From positions 20,407-26,759 of the forward strand of contig DBHX01000048.1 in assembly GCA_002296285.1 (NCBI GenBank): a DNA stretch of 6,353 nt, given 5' to 3'. The notes beneath the pieces are model-generated. The model was not told where the DNA came from, searched no databases, and saw only the letters and a list, made by a program, of their open reading frames with translations. The stretch's first letter is position 1; each line of letters opens with the position of its first letter. A program made the position numbers and the translations under genes. The DNA is from a bacterium UBP8_UBA817 (lineage in GTDB: Bacteria > Margulisbacteria > Marinamargulisbacteria > UBA817). Below, in pieces: positions 1 to 5,309 of the stretch.

Positions 1-831
1 GTTGATATCTATGATGCATCAAAGTGTGGTGATTTGGATATTATATTTTTGGCGGTGCCTCACACCAAAGGTATGGGCATTGTTCAAGAGCTTATGGCCT
101 TGCATGAGTCTTTGAAAATTGTTGATTTGTCCGCTGATTTTAGATTGAGTGATGTAAATATGTATGAATCGTACTACAATGTTTCCCATACGTCCGTTGA
201 TGCACTAGATCGCTTCATTTATGGATTGCCTGAACAGCACAAGGATTTAATTTCACAAGCCCAATACGTGGCGAATCCAGGGTGTTATGCGACATCCATG
301 ATTTTGGGATTATTGCCTTTGGCATCTCATTTGGATTTAAATACACCCATTAGCATTGATGCCAAATCTGGAGTTTCGGGTGCGGGAAAGGGATTAAAGA
401 CGTCGTCCTTATTTTGTGAAGTGCATGATTATTTGTCGGCGTATGCAACTGGTGAGCATCGACATATGGCCGAATTGATTCAAGAGGTTGGCTTTACCAA
501 TGTGTTGTTTTCTCCACATTTGGTGCCCATGCACCGTGGCATTGAATCGGCCATTTATATTCATTTGCCGGACTTGGATGAATCATCACTTGTGTCACGT
601 TATGTTGATTTTTATGATGAGCATCCCTTTGTTTCTGTGCTTTCATCGGATACCATGCCCTCAACTCGGTTGGTGAATCATACCAATCAATGCGCCATTA
701 TTCTAAAAAAGAAGGGCGATTGGGTGGTGGTATTTTCTTTGATTGATAATTTAATTAAAGGCGCCAGTGGCCAAGCCGTTCAAAATGCAAATCTTATGTT
801 TGGTTTGGATGAAATTGAAGGTCTTTATTAG
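1..831 (+). CDS. argC: N-acetyl-gamma-glutamyl-phosphate reductase, 5' end outside window
   Basis: Third step of arginine synthesis: NADPH-dependent reduction of N-acetylglutamyl phosphate to the semialdehyde in the cytoplasm. The reading frame is open from base 1, so the gene enters from the left. About 276 residues are visible; the family usually has about 345, so the N-terminal Rossmann glycine motif is missing. Visible ArgC landmarks in order are FLAVPHTKG, DLSADFR, YGLPE, the active-site NPGCYATS with the nucleophilic Cys codon at 283-285, KSGVSGAGKG, the TGEHRH segment (451-468) that carries the family's conserved histidines, and PHLVPMHRGI. The end is typical (KGASGQAVQNANLM, then a TAG stop). 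A TTG in frame at 34 is not the real start, because it lies inside the conserved core. No hairpin terminator follows. The next gene is a ferritin-like protein rather than another arg gene, which is unusual for an argCJB cluster. Confidence 0.96.
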   Translation, partial: VDIYDASKCGDLDIIFLAVPHTKGMGIVQELMALHESLKIVDLSADFRLSDVNMYESYYNVSHTSVDALDRFIYGLPEQHKDLISQAQYVANPGCYATSMILGLLPLASHLDLNTPISIDAKSGVSGAGKGLKTSSLFCEVHDYLSAYATGEHRHMAELIQEVGFTNVLFSPHLVPMHRGIESAIYIHLPDLDESSLVSRYVDFYDEHPFVSVLSSDTMPSTRLVNHTNQCAIILKKKGDWVVVFSLIDNLIKGASGQAVQNANLMFGLDEIEGLY

Positions 832-858
832 TAAATTAGTGTCTTTTAATTAGTTAAT

Positions 859-873
859 TAATAATCATTTATA
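859..873 (+). promoter_or_regulatory. Fur-like operator candidate upstream of ferritin-like gene
   Basis: The 15 bases at 859-873 match 11 of 15 positions of the Fur 7-1-7 core TGATAATCATTATCA, with an uninterrupted central run AATAATCATT. The site lies 32 bases before the Shine-Dalgarno of the ferritin-like gene, where an iron regulator would be expected. The window 858-871 also resembles the 14-base ARG-box core (11 of 14), so ArgR binding is an alternative. The surroundings are almost pure A/T (TAATTA repeated just upstream), so chance similarity is a serious possibility. Confidence 0.25.
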
Positions 874-904
874 TCGATAAGCAATTTTGGAACATAAAGT
901 ATGT

Positions 905-911
905 AAAGGAG
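905..911 (+). promoter_or_regulatory. Shine-Dalgarno deciding the ferritin-like start
   Basis: AAAGGAG lies five bases before the ATG at 917. An in-frame TTG at 887 would add ten residues, but that extension would be translated through this ribosome site and does not look like ferritin helix A. The ATG at 917 is therefore chosen. Confidence 0.85.
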
Positions 912-916
912 TACCA

Positions 917-1336
917 ATGGATAAAGAAAAGTTAATACATTGTTTGAATGAAGATCTTGCAAATGAGTTTTCGGCAATTATACAATATACAATTTATGCA
1001 TCCCGAGTGACAGGCCCTTTTCGTCCAGAGCTGGTTAAGTTTTTTATGGCTGAAGTAGCGGATGAGCAGCGTCATGCTCAATATTTAGCCGATAAGATTG
1101 TTTCTTTGGGTGGTGTTCCAAATTCAGTGGCAGCGGATGTTCCGGATGCTTCAGATGCGAAAACAATGTTGCGAGAAGTAATGAATGCTGAATCTCGAGC
1201 GATAGAGGCGTATAAAGAGCGTGCTAATCAGGCGAATGAATTGGGGTATAAAGCACTCGCTTTAGAGTTGGAAGATATGGTTAAAGATGAAACAAATCAT
1301 AAGGAAGAAGTTGAGAAAATTCTTGCGGGTTGGTAG
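917..1336 (+). CDS. Ferritin-like diiron protein, heme-less bacterioferritin type
   Basis: Predicted 139-residue four-helix-bundle protein of the ferritin-like/bacterioferritin superfamily, a cytoplasmic iron-oxidising or iron-storing protein. The diiron ligand set is complete and correctly spaced: Glu17 (NEFSAIIQY), Glu50 and His53 (DEQRHA), Glu92 (ESRAIEAY), Glu125 and His128 (DETNH). In classical bacterioferritin the residue after the Glu50 equivalent is the heme-ligating Met (Met52 in E. coli); here it is Gln51, so heme binding is not expected. The chain is shorter than classical bacterioferritin (about 158). A good Shine-Dalgarno fixes the start. The gene lies between argC and argJ with no functional link to arginine. 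A Fur-like palindrome upstream fits iron control, but weakly. Whether it forms a 24-mer cage or a smaller ferritin-like or rubrerythrin-type oxidase cannot be told from sequence alone. Confidence 0.88.
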   Translation: MDKEKLIHCLNEDLANEFSAIIQYTIYASRVTGPFRPELVKFFMAEVADEQRHAQYLADKIVSLGGVPNSVAADVPDASDAKTMLREVMNAESRAIEAYKERANQANELGYKALALELEDMVKDETNHKEEVEKILAGW

Positions 1337-1625
1337 GCTTTTTAGTTTATATTTTTAACGTATGGTATCCGCTTGTACTGAATGAATATTATGATTTTTG
1401 GTTCTATTGGTGTGGCGTAACTAGGCTAAGATTGTGGTTGTTCCATACACAATGAGTTATTTCGATCATTGAACACGAATTTTTTATTGTAAACGAAGGA
1501 ACGGACACCAATTGTGCCAATGCTTTAGTTGTGATGGGTGAATGAGTGTTTACGAATAGTTGATGTTGAAAAAGTAGGGGGATGTTTTGACGTCGATGGT
1601 GGCTGGTGAGGTGTAAATAAATCGT
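1337..1625 (+). other. Non-coding stretch between ferritin-like gene and argJ promoter
   Basis: No convincing reading frame was found on either strand. The longest run noticed (about 30 aromatic-rich codons ending near 1455) has no start with a ribosome site. A weak stem CAATGA (1450-1455) / TCATTG (1466-1471) with a 10-base loop is followed eight bases later by a T run; it could be a poor terminator for the ferritin-like gene. A TTGACG at 1587-1592 resembles a -35 box but has no -10 at normal spacing. No tRNA cloverleaf was seen. The stretch is longer than the other spacers here, and its role is unknown. Confidence 0.5.
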
Positions 1626-1654
1626 TTGATGAAGGCCTCGTCATCTTTTATAAT
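1626..1654 (+). promoter_or_regulatory. argJ sigma70-type promoter, leaderless
   Basis: TTGATG (1626-1631) and a perfect TATAAT (1649-1654) are separated by exactly 17 bases. If the last T of the -10 box is position -7, then +1 is base 1661, the A of the argJ ATG. No Shine-Dalgarno exists between the promoter and the ATG. Inside the promoter, GATGA (1628-1632) and TCATC (1641-1645) form an 18-bp imperfect palindrome over the spacer, a natural place for a repressor. It does not match the ARG-box consensus. Confidence 0.8.
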
Positions 1655-1660
1655 GACCTT

Positions 1661-2833
1661 ATGCAAATAACCGATATCAATGGTGTGTATGCTTCGGGCA
1701 CCCACTGTGGTATTAAAGATTCTGGGTCTTTGGATTTGGCGTATATTTATGTCCCAAATTGTGTTGGGTCATCGGTGGTTTTAAGTCAGAATCTAATTCG
1801 ATCGGCCACTCTTGATCACAATGAAGAGGTATTTAATACTGGGCCAGTGAAGTTAATGATTATTAATTCGGGCAATGCCAACTCGGTCACGGGTGAAGTT
1901 GGTATGGTGCATGTTCAAGATACGGTTGCAAAAGCGTCCGAATGCTTTGGGTGTTTGCCAACGGAGGTTGGTGTTGCATCCACGGGAATCATTGGTGTGC
2001 CATTGCCGATTCATTTGTTATTGAATGGTTTGGAGCAATTTTCGGGAACAGAAAAAAATGGTGTGGCGTGTGCCAAGGCCATTTTAACCACGGATTTGGT
2101 ATCAAAAACAGCGTCAAGAACCATTCAAATTCAGGGGCATGACGTTCATTTTTCGGGCATTACCAAGGGGTCAGGCATGATTGCCCCAAATATGGCGACC
2201 ACACTGGGTTTTATAGTAACGAATTTGGCGTTGGACTCAATAACCTGCAAGGCGTTACTTCAGTATTCCATTGATAATTCTTACAATATGTTGTCTGTGG
2301 ATACGGATCAATCCACCAATGACATGGTATCGTTGCAGTCTTCTGGGGAGTTGGTGTTATCACTGAACGAAAATGATATGAAGGCTGTTCAACATGCGTT
2401 AACCGAGCTTTGCATTGATTTGGTCAAACAGATTGCCAAAGATGGTGAAGGTGCACAGCATGTGATTGAAGTTCATGTTGATGGCGCTCAAACCAAGGCG
2501 GATGCACGATCTGTGGCCAAGTTGGTGGTGGATTCACCCCTGGTTAAAACCGCTGTTGCGGGTGAAGATCCCAATTGGGGGCGGATTTTAATGGCCTTGG
2601 GTAAAGATCCTTCGGTGACTATTGTTCAGGGACTGCTTTCCATTCGCATCAATGATCACCCCATTTTTACCAATGGTCACCCGGAAAGCATTGATCGGCC
2701 CGGATTAAAAGCGGTCATGGCTGATTTCAATATTGTGATATCCATTGTGATTGGAAATGGTCCTTATCAAGCCACCGCTTGGGGCTGTGATTTAACGCAT
2801 GGCTATATCGATATAAATACAGAGTATAATTAA
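1661..2833 (+). CDS. argJ: Glutamate N-acetyltransferase / ornithine acetyltransferase
   Basis: Transfers the acetyl group from N-acetylornithine to glutamate, releasing ornithine and regenerating N-acetylglutamate (cyclic arginine pathway); some members also use acetyl-CoA. The 390-residue precursor is predicted to self-cleave between Ala179 and Thr180 in KGSGMIAPNMAT-T, with Thr180 as the N-terminal nucleophile of the beta chain. Other landmarks are NSGNANSVTG (69-78), the oxyanion-hole STG (107-109), Lys169, DGEGA (261-265) and AGEDPNWGRI (300-309). VDTDQSTND (213-221) departs mildly from the usual VDGDTSTND. No earlier in-frame start exists before the stop at 1607-1609, and the N-terminus aligns with the family, so the ATG is secure although it has no ribosome site. 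The C-terminus ends INTEYN; usual enzymes carry one more residue (Ser/Thr) that contacts the substrate. The stop overlaps the stop of the convergent gene. Acetyl-CoA use cannot be judged. Confidence 0.96.
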   Translation: MQITDINGVYASGTHCGIKDSGSLDLAYIYVPNCVGSSVVLSQNLIRSATLDHNEEVFNTGPVKLMIINSGNANSVTGEVGMVHVQDTVAKASECFGCLPTEVGVASTGIIGVPLPIHLLLNGLEQFSGTEKNGVACAKAILTTDLVSKTASRTIQIQGHDVHFSGITKGSGMIAPNMATTLGFIVTNLALDSITCKALLQYSIDNSYNMLSVDTDQSTNDMVSLQSSGELVLSLNENDMKAVQHALTELCIDLVKQIAKDGEGAQHVIEVHVDGAQTKADARSVAKLVVDSPLVKTAVAGEDPNWGRILMALGKDPSVTIVQGLLSIRINDHPIFTNGHPESIDRPGLKAVMADFNIVISIVIGNGPYQATAWGCDLTHGYIDINTEYN

Positions 2834-3855
2834 TGCTTTTTATTTAAAACTTTTTGCACACTTTTTGCCATATCAATGATGGTGGTTTCGAGTGATTCCG
2901 GCGTCCAATTAAATGCCGATACTGTGGATGAGTTATCGCATGAAATGGACTTGTTGAGCAATGGCACCATTCCCTTGGCTTCTTTATCAAACAATGCCAG
3001 TAATTTTATTACAAATGATGGAACTTTTTTTGTGGGCACATCATACCCATGTTTTTTTAATAGTTGAGCGATGTTTAAAAACGGTGTGGATTCCGATTGT
3101 GCGCTGATGTAACGTTTTCCATTCGCATCTGGATGCAACATGGCGGCAACATGATGCTTTGCAACATCTCTGACATCCACCATTGGTAGTCCCACATTTG
3201 GGATTCCAGGCATTTTTTTTGTGAGTAATTGGGCACAAAAGTTTAATGATGCTCCCTCAATATCGTCACTTAATGTTGGGCCCATGACGCCCCCAGGGTT
3301 AATGGTAACCAATTCAATTTGATGTTCGTTTGATGTTTGGTTGTTAAAAAAATCCCATGCTTTTTTTTCTGCGATTGTTTTGCTTCTTGCGTATGATGTG
3401 ATGTTGTTTGATGACAGGTCTGTCCAATGAGTTGGGTCAAACTGTCCTTTGGTTAAATGGGCCATCATTGCAATGATTGAAGACGTTACCACCACACGGT
3501 TTACCTTGGCTTTTTGGGCCGCGGTTAATGCTCTTATGGTTCCTTCCTCTGCCGGTCGAATTAAATCATCTGGATGGTTGGGTTCTTCAATAATAAATGG
3601 TGAGGCAACGTGCAGTACGTAGGTGCAATTTTCCATGGCGGCATCCCATCCATCATCGTGCAATAAATCCAGCTCGCAAAATGATAAGCTCTCGGCAATT
3701 TCAACGGCTGTTGATATGGCCTTTTTTACTTCACTTTGTCGGTGCATATTGCGAAGTGATCCACGAACATGGAATCCTTTCTTAATCAGTTCAACCGCAC
3801 AGAATTGAGCAATCCATCCAGAAATCCCTGTGATCAATACAATGTCTTTTTTCAT
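2830..3855 (-). CDS. NAD(P)-dependent aldehyde/dihydroflavonol-reductase-like extended SDR
   Basis: A 341-residue extended short-chain dehydrogenase of the dihydroflavonol/cinnamoyl-CoA/aldehyde reductase group. The N-terminal Rossmann motif TGISGWIA spans residues 9-16. VRGSLRN (30-36) has arginines typical of NADP(H) preference. DLLHDDGWDAAM (63-74) and VASPF (83-87) follow. Catalytic Ser is in VVTSS (122-126) and Tyr155/Lys159 in YARSK, so the active site is complete. NPGGVMGP (186-193) and VDVRDVA (226-232) are also family motifs. The start is the ATG at 3853-3855, with GGAG five bases upstream; the frame extends 31 codons further, but that part is basic, non-family, and mostly upstream of the candidate promoter's start site. 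It probably reduces a small aldehyde or ketone; the substrate cannot be predicted. It converges on argJ (4-bp stop overlap) and diverges from the unknown membrane gene. No clear link to arginine. Confidence 0.9.
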   Translation of the reverse strand: MKKDIVLITGISGWIAQFCAVELIKKGFHVRGSLRNMHRQSEVKKAISTAVEIAESLSFCELDLLHDDGWDAAMENCTYVLHVASPFIIEEPNHPDDLIRPAEEGTIRALTAAQKAKVNRVVVTSSIIAMMAHLTKGQFDPTHWTDLSSNNITSYARSKTIAEKKAWDFFNNQTSNEHQIELVTINPGGVMGPTLSDDIEGASLNFCAQLLTKKMPGIPNVGLPMVDVRDVAKHHVAAMLHPDANGKRYISAQSESTPFLNIAQLLKKHGYDVPTKKVPSFVIKLLALFDKEAKGMVPLLNKSISCDNSSTVSAFNWTPESLETTIIDMAKSVQKVLNKKH

Positions 3856-3860
3856 TTTGG

Positions 3861-3864
3861 CTCC
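3861..3864 (-). promoter_or_regulatory. Shine-Dalgarno deciding the SDR start
   Basis: Read on the minus strand, GGAG stands five bases before the ATG at 3855-3853, and the protein then begins directly with the Rossmann strand (MKKDIVLITG). This supports the shorter 341-residue form. Confidence 0.75.
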
Positions 3865-3918
3865 AATCGTTATGGTTACTTTTATTATTCTCGGTTTTTT
3901 TTTTGAAAATATATATTT

Positions 3919-3948
3919 TTTAAATGAATTGACTTGCTGGATAATCAA
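3919..3948 (-). promoter_or_regulatory. Candidate promoter of the SDR gene
   Basis: On the minus strand, TTGATT (3948-3943) and TTTAAA (3924-3919) are 18 bases apart, each matching 4 of 6 consensus positions. The predicted start near 3912 gives a leader of roughly 57 bases that includes a run of ten A (bases 3904-3895 read on this strand). The whole area is very AT-rich, so other -10 choices are possible. Confidence 0.35.
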
Positions 3949-3970
3949 AGCTCTAAATTATTTTTAGCTT

Positions 3971-3984
3971 AATTATCGATAATT
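3971..3984. promoter_or_regulatory. Perfect 14-bp palindrome in the divergent control region
   Basis: AATTATCGATAATT is perfectly self-complementary. It lies between the two divergent promoter candidates and touches the -35 box (3984-3989) of the rightward one. This is the geometry of an operator for a dimeric regulator. It has no spacer loop, so a terminator role is unlikely. The regulator is unknown. Confidence 0.4.
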
Positions 3985-4012
3985 TGATTCATTCATTTTT
4001 CTTTGATAAAGT
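3984..4012 (+). promoter_or_regulatory. Promoter of the frameshifted membrane-protein gene
   Basis: TTGATT (3984-3989), a 17-base spacer, and TAAAGT (4007-4012) preceded by the extended -10 dinucleotide TG at 4004-4005. Predicted +1 near 4019 gives a 25-base leader containing TAGGAG (4029-4034), nine bases before the ATG at 4044. An apparently usable promoter and ribosome site remain even though the gene is frame-broken. Confidence 0.6.
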
Positions 4013-4043
4013 TCCTAAAAAAACTGATTAGGAGCTTCAACTT

Positions 4044-5101
4044 ATGAAGGTAACACTTTTTAGCGCTATTCGAGGTTTGCATAGAGATTTGCCATCGTCG
4101 ACCTCGAGTTTTGATAATTCAGGTGGACGTTTTGATCTTCATAATAACGTGATCGGAGTGGCTCAAAACTCGGATCAAAGACGGCCACACTTTTCATTGG
4201 ATATTGGTCCAACTAATCCGCCAGGGGTCACTTCATTGATGGGTGGATCAATGCGTTTTTTTCTTCCTGCGGGATTGATTGTGCCTGCGATGTGGTTTTT
4301 TCCTCCCTTTGGTACGGTTTGTTCCGCGGTAATGATGGGATTATCTCGAAAGCATGCCTGCGAGTCTATTCAAGATGCAGAAGATGGGGTAGTTTCAAAT
4401 CTTTCGGTGCCTAATTCTAGAAATGATCATATACTTTTACAAAATGGTGTGGAAATAGGAATTCCATTAATGATTGCAGTAATACTTTATCAATTTTTCA
4501 ATGAGGATTGGGTAAATGAGCAAGATAAATTTGTATTGGATGGGAAGAGTAATATCGAGGGCCAACGGTTTGTTATTAGTCTACATGCAATGCTAAGCTT
4601 ATGGACTGTTTCAAAATTGTTTCGGTTGATTAAAGATTTGTCTACGAAGGCATCATCGTTCGATGTTTTTTCTAATATGCCGGCGTTTCAAAAGCTAAGA
4701 ATGATGATTTGTTCAAATAGTGGTCCTGATCACTTAGATGGAACATTACAGTCTTTATTTAAAGAGCGTGATAAGAAAGTTTTGGATTTACTTTATATTT
4801 CTTCATGTATGATGGCTTTTTTTCAGCAGGGGTTATTGCATTTAAGGTATTCACTTGGAGTGATTTTCAAAAAATGCTTATTAAACGTTGTGAAGATTCG
4901 GATTTTCAACAACATTTTTCTTTTGAAAATCCATTAGATGATGCGTGTTACAATGCCGCAAATCGTATTGTCGCCCATCATTTATTGGCGGAGCTTGGAT
5001 CATTGCCTGGGTATGTTAATCATCCAGATTTGTTGAATCTAATGATTCTGTCGCATGCGTATTTCAAAAATCTGGGGGTTCCTTTTACACGATCTCACTA
5101 A
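4044..5101 (+). pseudogene. Unrecognised membrane protein gene with -1 frame break
   Basis: I do not recognise this protein. The first frame runs from the ATG at 4044 (ribosome site TAGGAG) to a stop at 4935-4937, 297 residues. After about 4824 its tail turns into basic/hydrophobic noise, while another frame carries a protein-like sequence (FTWSDFQKML, NPLDDACYNAANRIV, HHLLAELGSLPGYVNHPDLL) to the TAA-type end at 5101. Joining them by a -1 step in T7 (4817-4823), or by restoring an eighth T, gives a 352-residue protein: a Ser/Asn-rich polar N-terminus (1-65), then hydrophobic segments near 71-98, 137-152, 175-195 and 247-272 (the last spans the junction), and a mostly polar C-terminal 75 residues. 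It is probably an inner-membrane protein. The break may be real decay, a sequencing error in the homopolymer, or programmed frameshifting: T-TTT-TTT is in the correct phase. Neighbours give no functional clue. Confidence 0.6.
4817..4823 (+). other. T7 tract at the frame break (slippery heptamer phase)
   Basis: In the upstream frame the codons are GCT-TTT-TTT-CAG, so the seven T form a phased X-XXY-YYZ heptamer (T TTT TTT). A -1 slip re-reads base 4823 and continues as TCA-GCA-GGG. A single extra T would have the same effect. The nearest compact hairpin downstream, TCACT-TGG-AGTGA at 4851-4863, is 27 bases away, farther than usual frameshift stimulators. Confidence 0.6.
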
Positions 5102-5250
5102 TGTTTTTGAATCTTTTGATTTAATCAATGGCGCCATCTTGTAACGTCGTGCTAAGGGAATGTTTTTTTTGATGACTGGATTCATTGGTTTTATATGGTA
5201 AAAAAATGATTCAAGTGTGATCATGCGCTCATTTTTTAAAAACTCATTCA
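5102..5250. other. Spacer before argB with two adjoining palindromes
   Basis: No gene is supported here. TTGATT-T-AATCAA (5116-5128) directly abuts the perfect palindrome ATGGCGCCAT (5128-5137). Neither has the loop and T run of an intrinsic terminator, so they may be protein sites or chance. CTCATT occurs twice (5227-5232 and 5243-5248) just before the argB promoter. Confidence 0.4.
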
Positions 5251-5279
5251 TGGTCAGTATTGTGAGTTTTTGATAAAAT
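5251..5279 (+). promoter_or_regulatory. argB promoter with extended -10
   Basis: TGGTCA (5251-5256, 4 of 6 matches) and TAAAAT (5274-5279, 5 of 6) are 17 bases apart, and TG at 5271-5272 completes an extended -10. Predicted +1 near 5286 leaves a 24-base leader with TAGGAA (5298-5303) six bases before the ATG. Because the upstream gene is unrelated and frame-broken, argB-argF probably depends on this promoter. Confidence 0.6.
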
Positions 5280-5309
5280 ATGACCATTCGATATCTATAG
5301 GAATAACGT

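Noticed and set aside
887..916. TTG start giving a 149-residue ferritin-like protein
   Set aside because: The strong Shine-Dalgarno at 905-911 and family alignment place the start at 917.
1450..1490. Intrinsic terminator after the ferritin-like gene
   Set aside because: A six-bp AT-rich stem with a 10-base loop and a T run eight bases away is too weak to call; mentioned only as a possibility.
2804..2815. Perfect 12-bp palindrome TATATCGATATA
   Set aside because: It lies in argJ codons for a conserved C-terminal stretch and is explained by coding sequence; no promoter nearby.
3856..3948. Longer 372-residue form of the SDR reductase
   Set aside because: The extra 31 residues are not part of the Rossmann fold and most of them lie upstream of the predicted transcription start; the ATG at 3855 has a proper ribosome site.
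4824..4877. Frameshift-stimulating structure downstream of T7
   Set aside because: The only compact hairpin (4851-4863) starts 27 bases after the tract with a five-bp stem, beyond the usual 5-9 base distance.
4805..5101. Separate small gene starting at the ATG at 4805
   Set aside because: No Shine-Dalgarno before 4805 and the sequence reads as the continuation of the upstream protein after the T7 frame break, so it was merged into that gene.
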